Assembly (NCBI GenBank): GCA_002390745.1
Contig: DGQK01000028.1
Coordinates: 1-46,764 of the forward strand
Source: Bacteroidetes bacterium UBA4416
GTDB lineage: Bacteria > Bacteroidota > Bacteroidia > B-17B0 > Aurantibacillaceae
Length of the DNA: 46,764 bases
Reading direction: 5' to 3'
Shown: positions 43,124-46,764 of the stretch, one piece after another
Numbering within the stretch: the first letter of the stretch is position 1
Layout: each line of letters starts with the position of its first letter
Program-made: the position numbers and the translations under genes
Notes under the pieces: generated by a model
Told to the model about the DNA's origin: nothing
Seen by the model: only the letters and a program-made list of their open reading frames with translations
Databases searched by the model: none

Positions 43124-45097
43124 ATGCAACGTTACTATTACTCAGACTCAATCTCTGAATTTCTCACTAAGTCTTCCGATGAAATCCTTGGGTCTATAAG
43201 CAAAAACACTGAATTTGCGACTGAACTGACACAGAAAGATGCCTGGTTGGAGCAAATTAGCATTTTAAAGGATACATTGGAGCCCCATGACGGAAGATTG
43301 TTTTTTGAATTTTCTATTCCTAGAATGGGAAGGCGAATAGATGTTGTTCTATTAGTCAAACATGTCATTTTTGTGTTAGAGTTCAAAGTTGAAAAACAAT
43401 TTAAGTCTCAGGATATAGATCAGGTTTGGGATTATGCTCTTGATCTGAAAAACTTTCATGAAACTAGTCAGCATCATGTTATCGCTCCGGTATTAATTGC
43501 TACTAAAGCTCCCGAGACACTATCAAAAATTTCTACAACAGCTCATAATGATGATTTGCTTCTTCCTATTACTACGAATGCTAAATTACTTGGTGATGTT
43601 ATAAGAAGTGTTTTAGATTTCTCAGATGGAAAAATTGTAGATATTGATAACTGGAGAAATGGGTACTATTCTCCAACTCCCACTATTATTGAGGCCGCTT
43701 TAGCATTGTATAATGGGCATGATGTTTCAGAAATATCAACTCGCGACGCCAGTGCTACTAATCTTTCCGTCACAAGTAAAAGTTTGTCAAATATTATTCA
43801 GACTGCTCAAAAAGAAAGACAAAAATGCATTTGTTTCGTGACAGGCGTTCCAGGAGCCGGAAAAACACTAGTAGGATTAGATATAGCAGCTAAACACATT
43901 AATAAATATGAAAGAACATCAACTGTATTTCTTTCTGGAAATGGGCCATTAGTTGATATTCTTCGAGAAGCACTTACAAGAAGTAAAGTTGAAAGGGAGA
44001 AGAAAAAAGGTAATAGGATTAAGAAGAAAGAAGCATTTAGTACGGTAAAGACTTTAATTCAAAACGTTCATCATTTTAGAGACGAATGCCTGAGAGATCA
44101 TCACAGGGCTCCTTTTGAACATGTTGCTATTTTTGATGAAGCACAGCGAGCTTGGGATTTAGATCAAACTGTGAAGTTCATGGTTGGGAAAAAAGGAATA
44201 TCTGGCTTTTCACAATCTGAACCTGAATTTCTAATATCTTGTATGGATAGACATCAAGATTGGAGTGTTATAGTATGTTTAGTTGGGGGCGGACAAGAAA
44301 TCAATACAGGTGAGGCGGGCATTAGTGAGTGGCTTCATGCTATAAACCGCTCCTTTCCTAATTGGACTATTTACATTTCAAATAAATTACAAGATACAGA
44401 ATATGCGGCAGGAAATGCTCTCACACTATTAAGCTCTCATAAGCATGTTTTCCAAAAAGAAGAATTGCATTTATCGGTCTCCCGCCGATCTTTTAGGGCG
44501 GAACATGTTTCTTTACTAATTAAAAATATATTAGATATTAAGCTTGCCGACGGAATTCGCAATTTTAAATCTATAAAACATAAATATCCTATTGTAATTA
44601 CTAGAAGCTTAACGAATGCAAAAGCTTGGTTGAAAATGAAAGCGAGGGGAACTGAAAGATACGGTATAGTTGTGTCATCCCAAGCCCAACGACTTAAGCC
44701 ATTAGCAATTGATATAAGGTCTAAAACGGACCCAGTGCATTGGTTTTTAGATAAAAAAGATGATACAAGGTCATCTTTTTATCTAGAAGATGTTGCTACA
44801 GAATTCGATGTTCAAGGGTTAGAATTAGATTGGGCCTGTATTACTTGGGATGGTGATTTTAGATTTAATCATGATAAGTGGGATACATATTCATTTGTAG
44901 GATCAAAGTGGCAAAATATTAAGAAAGACGAAAGAAAATCCTATTTGAAAAATGCCTACCGCGTTTTATTAACAAGAGCAAGGCAAGGTATGGTTATCGT
45001 AATTCCAGAAGGAAGTATAGAAGATCCAACAAGATCCCCCAGCTTTTATAATCCTACTTTTGAATATTTATTAAAATTTGGTTTCGAGGTGATTTAA
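43124..45097 (+). CDS. PD-(D/E)XK nuclease - DUF2075 helicase fusion
   Basis: A 657-residue protein. The N-terminal part looks like a RecB-type nuclease: D73 in RRIDVVLL, E86-x-K88 in FVLEFKVEK, and Q100-x-x-x-Y104. The rest is a DUF2075 (Schlafen group 3-type) superfamily 1 helicase: Walker A G241-VPGAGKT, Walker B FDEAQ (D338, E339), GGGQEI near 388, SRRSFRAE near 453, and the final motifs EFDVQGLELDW (~560) and AYRVLLTRAR (~611). All key catalytic residues are present, so it should be active on DNA or RNA. The gene is plainly more AT-rich than its neighbours, indicating transfer. Such fusions are frequent in defence islands, but a defence role here is inference. Confidence 0.88.
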   Translation: MQRYYYSDSISEFLTKSSDEILGSISKNTEFATELTQKDAWLEQISILKDTLEPHDGRLFFEFSIPRMGRRIDVVLLVKHVIFVLEFKVEKQFKSQDIDQVWDYALDLKNFHETSQHHVIAPVLIATKAPETLSKISTTAHNDDLLLPITTNAKLLGDVIRSVLDFSDGKIVDIDNWRNGYYSPTPTIIEAALALYNGHDVSEISTRDASATNLSVTSKSLSNIIQTAQKERQKCICFVTGVPGAGKTLVGLDIAAKHINKYERTSTVFLSGNGPLVDILREALTRSKVEREKKKGNRIKKKEAFSTVKTLIQNVHHFRDECLRDHHRAPFEHVAIFDEAQRAWDLDQTVKFMVGKKGISGFSQSEPEFLISCMDRHQDWSVIVCLVGGGQEINTGEAGISEWLHAINRSFPNWTIYISNKLQDTEYAAGNALTLLSSHKHVFQKEELHLSVSRRSFRAEHVSLLIKNILDIKLADGIRNFKSIKHKYPIVITRSLTNAKAWLKMKARGTERYGIVVSSQAQRLKPLAIDIRSKTDPVHWFLDKKDDTRSSFYLEDVATEFDVQGLELDWACITWDGDFRFNHDKWDTYSFVGSKWQNIKKDERKSYLKNAYRVLLTRARQGMVIVIPEGSIEDPTRSPSFYNPTFEYLLKFGFEVI

Positions 45098-45126
45098 AGG
45101 CAAACAGAGATCTACAAATCAAAGTT

Positions 45127-45134
45127 TATATTTG
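45127..45134 (+). promoter_or_regulatory. Possible -7 box close to start of small gene
   Basis: TATATTTG exactly fits TAnnTTTG and ends only 4 bases before the ATG at 45139. If used, the mRNA would have almost no leader. No good -33 box is seen, so this may be chance in AT-rich DNA. Confidence 0.35.
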
Positions 45135-45138
45135 CCTC

Positions 45139-45435
45139 ATGAATATCAAATTCAATTATATCTACCGGGATTCAGGAAACTACAAAACCTATGGTTCTAT
45201 TGTTTTCCCAAATCCGGACAACTTAACAATAAAGGAGATAGAGCCTATTTTAAGGTCTAAGCTGATCGATGAAGTGTTTTTTGATCCTAAGGTATTAGGT
45301 GTTCCGGCGCTCAGTCATGCTGAATTTGCATATGATCCGGAAATGGACCACTCATGGAATGAATTTGAATCTTTGGAGGAAACTGAAGAAGATGCCACTT
45401 ACGATAAAAGAATCATGGAATGGATGAGGAATTAA
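45139..45435 (+). CDS. Small acidic protein of unknown function
   Basis: A 98-residue acidic protein that I cannot assign to a named family. It opens with a beta-rich segment (FNYIYRDSGNYKTYGSIVF), then an helix-forming stretch (LTIKEIEPILRSKLIDEVFF), and ends with a very acidic tail (DPEMDHSWNEFESLEETEED). No signal peptide or membrane segment. It follows the nuclease-helicase gene by 41 bases on the same strand and shares its lower GC, so it may have arrived with it. The acidic character could suit a DNA-mimic or an inhibitor of the neighbouring enzyme; that is speculation. Confidence 0.6.
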   Translation: MNIKFNYIYRDSGNYKTYGSIVFPNPDNLTIKEIEPILRSKLIDEVFFDPKVLGVPALSHAEFAYDPEMDHSWNEFESLEETEEDATYDKRIMEWMRN

Positions 45436-45487
45436 CCCTCTGTCGTCCATCAAAACGCTCCAGGACAAATTGATATATTTTTTATCA

Positions 45488-45871
45488 TTAAAGCACCAAC
45501 TCCTCAAACAGCCTCTTCACCGTTTCTTCAAGGTCATCACATAAGCCGGGGTGCGGCCTCGAGGTTTGGATGGCCGAGCTGCGCACTGCCGTGAGCCAGC
45601 GGAAGCGGGAGGGAATGTCCATTTCGGCAATCGGGCCGCAATGTTTTTGCCCTGCGGCGATCTTTTCAAAAGACTCTAAATTCCGGGTGATCTGTTCCAG
45701 GTCTGTTTCCTGTGAGAAGCAACGCAGCTTCGCTTCATTGAGCCGGTACAGGACCCTGATGAATTTTTGCTGCTTGCAAAACAGGATAATGCCCACGTTG
45801 ATAAACTCCTCGCGCTCCACCACCGGCAAGACCCGGATCACCGCATACTCATATAAGTGCTTTCCTGGCAT
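45488..45871 (-). CDS. DUF3037 family protein
   Basis: A 127-residue soluble protein with the DUF3037 hallmark near the N-terminus: YEYAVIRVLPVVEREEFINVGIILFC. A later RFRWLTAVRSSAIQTSRPHPG is also typical. No catalytic residues are known for the family. Its start overlaps the 3' end of the HipA-like kinase gene by 23 bases on the same strand, so the two are co-translated; this pairing recurs in bacteria. A functional module (perhaps kinase and substrate or regulator) is inferred from the pairing alone. Confidence 0.85.
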   Translation of the reverse strand: MPGKHLYEYAVIRVLPVVEREEFINVGIILFCKQQKFIRVLYRLNEAKLRCFSQETDLEQITRNLESFEKIAAGQKHCGPIAEMDIPSRFRWLTAVRSSAIQTSRPHPGLCDDLEETVKRLFEELVL

Positions 45872-46646
45872 GTTGCGCTTCGGTTAAAAAGTTGGTAGAA
45901 TGTTGCAATCGCGACCACAGGAATTGCCGGTATACGCCCCGCAGCTGCGCAGGTGTTTCCTCCGTATCGTCCCAGCGGAGCCATTCATCGGGAATGAGGT
46001 GAACAATGGCGCTGATGGTGGCCTCCGTCAGAAGCGCTTTGTATTCGGTGTTCACCTCTTCCAGCAGGGAAGCCTGCGGAAGGAGCACATGGTCTTTGAT
46101 AAAGGCAAAAGGGCTTTGGGCCGCCGTTTCCCAGTTGCTCCAGGAATGGTGAAAGTACAGGCAGGCGCCGTGGTCGATGAGCCAGAGCTCCTTATGCCAC
46201 ATCAGCATGTTGGTGTTTTTGAAGGTGCGGTCCACGTTGGTGATAAAGGCATCGAGCCATACGATCTGTGAAGCCAGCTTCGGCTCTACTTTCGTCACCA
46301 CCGGATCGAAGGTAATGGCGCCCGACAAAAAGTGCAGGGCAAGGTTCAGGCCCTGGCTGGCCTGCAGCAGGTCCTGGATCTCCTCGTCGCCTTCGGTACG
46401 GCCGAAAGATTCATCGAGCTTGGCAAATACCAGCTCCGGAACGGGCAGGCCCAGGGCTCTTGCTATCTCGCCGCCGATAAGCTCGGCAATGAGCGCTTTT
46501 TCGCGGTGGCCGGAGCCTTTGAATTTGAGAACGTATTTGAAATCATCGTCGGCTTCGGCGAGGGCAGGCAGGGAGCCGCCTTCGCGCAGGGGCGTGATGT
46601 AACGCGTGACGTTGACGGTTCGTAATGAAGGTGTTGTTTGAGGCAT
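45849..46646 (-). CDS. HipA-like kinase
   Basis: A 265-residue protein of the small HipA-like kinase family. Features: YVLKFKGSGH with a candidate ATP-site K41, a catalytic-loop-like D139 in FITNVDRTFKNTNML (N144), and a DFG-like D158 in LIDHGACLYF. It lacks the separate N-terminal HipA subdomain, as expected of this short branch. The ATG at 46646 is preferred over one at 46721, which would add 25 residues partly encoded by the dispersed repeat. No HipB-type antitoxin lies upstream; instead it overlaps a DUF3037 gene. Target unknown. Confidence 0.82.
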   Translation of the reverse strand: MPQTTPSLRTVNVTRYITPLREGGSLPALAEADDDFKYVLKFKGSGHREKALIAELIGGEIARALGLPVPELVFAKLDESFGRTEGDEEIQDLLQASQGLNLALHFLSGAITFDPVVTKVEPKLASQIVWLDAFITNVDRTFKNTNMLMWHKELWLIDHGACLYFHHSWSNWETAAQSPFAFIKDHVLLPQASLLEEVNTEYKALLTEATISAIVHLIPDEWLRWDDTEETPAQLRGVYRQFLWSRLQHSTNFLTEAQHARKALI

Positions 46647-46707
46647 AGTGTGCCGGTCCCTGTATTCAGGCAGCGGAGCGGTACTTCCAAAAATACAAAT
46701 TATTCTC

Positions 46708-46764
46708 AGAAGCCATCTCAAAATCAGGTTTTAGGCTATGTGCGCAGGATTTTTCATTCAGGCG
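46708..46764 (-). repeat. Dispersed repeat, end copy C (cut by window edge)
   Basis: Read on the minus strand this matches the right end of the MITE-like element (42364-42422) and the first 54 bases of the window, starting CGCCTGAATGAAAAATCC and ending GAGATGGCTTCT. The window ends inside it. It lies 61 bases upstream of the HipA-like kinase start, in the same orientation as that gene, so it may form part of its upstream region. Confidence 0.8.

Overview
The window reads as a chromosomal stretch of a member of the phylum Bacteroidota, probably a Cytophagia/Chitinophagia-type soil or water bacterium; the lineage below phylum is my inference. The signs are two secreted proteins with type IX secretion system (T9SS) C-terminal tails, a PorE-like TPR/propeller/OmpA protein, a TamB gene joined to a TamA-like lipoprotein (TamL), abundant CheY-like regulators and promoter boxes of the TAnnTTTG type. 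Both window ends lie inside the same dispersed repeat in opposite orientation, so this is probably a contig broken at a high-copy element.

Layout. 0.2-3.5 kb: a secreted CAP/OmpA-like protein and phenylalanine 4-hydroxylase, the latter behind a terminator/antiterminator-like leader. 3.7-7.8 kb: two paralogous T9SS cargo proteins on the minus strand, duplicated together with promoter and terminator. 8.0-12.0 kb: ion and stress genes (ClC channel with CBS domains, NhaA antiporter, tandem UspA). 12.0-16.5 kb: PorE-like protein and a DUF748 envelope protein. 16.5-22.4 kb: a regulatory and stress cluster with a PAS histidine kinase and LuxR-type regulator, three stand-alone receivers, an NlpC/P60 hydrolase, DUF4142, DUF2383 and a general-stress flavin-type protein. 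22.6-29.9 kb: tamB-tamL operon. 30.1-34.7 kb: an old-yellow-enzyme reductase, then an operon of receiver, heme oxygenase and bacteriophytochrome, which together could make and use a biliverdin light sensor. 34.9-41.8 kb: AraC regulator and a TolC/RND/adaptor efflux operon; regulator and operon share a 17-bp upstream sequence.

41.8-46.8 kb is accessory DNA: palindromic non-coding repeats, a complete ~167-bp MITE-like element touching the stop codon of a cupin gene, an AT-rich insertion carrying a PD-(D/E)XK nuclease-DUF2075 helicase fusion and a small unknown protein, then a DUF3037/HipA-like kinase pair.

The observations most worth following are the candidate RNA attenuator before phenylalanine hydroxylase, a palindrome plus -7 box shared by three promoters (two T9SS cargo genes and the LuxR-type two-component operon), an EF-hand-like loop with a His-rich stretch in the cytoplasmic linker of the RND pump, and the nuclease-helicase island beside the MITE.
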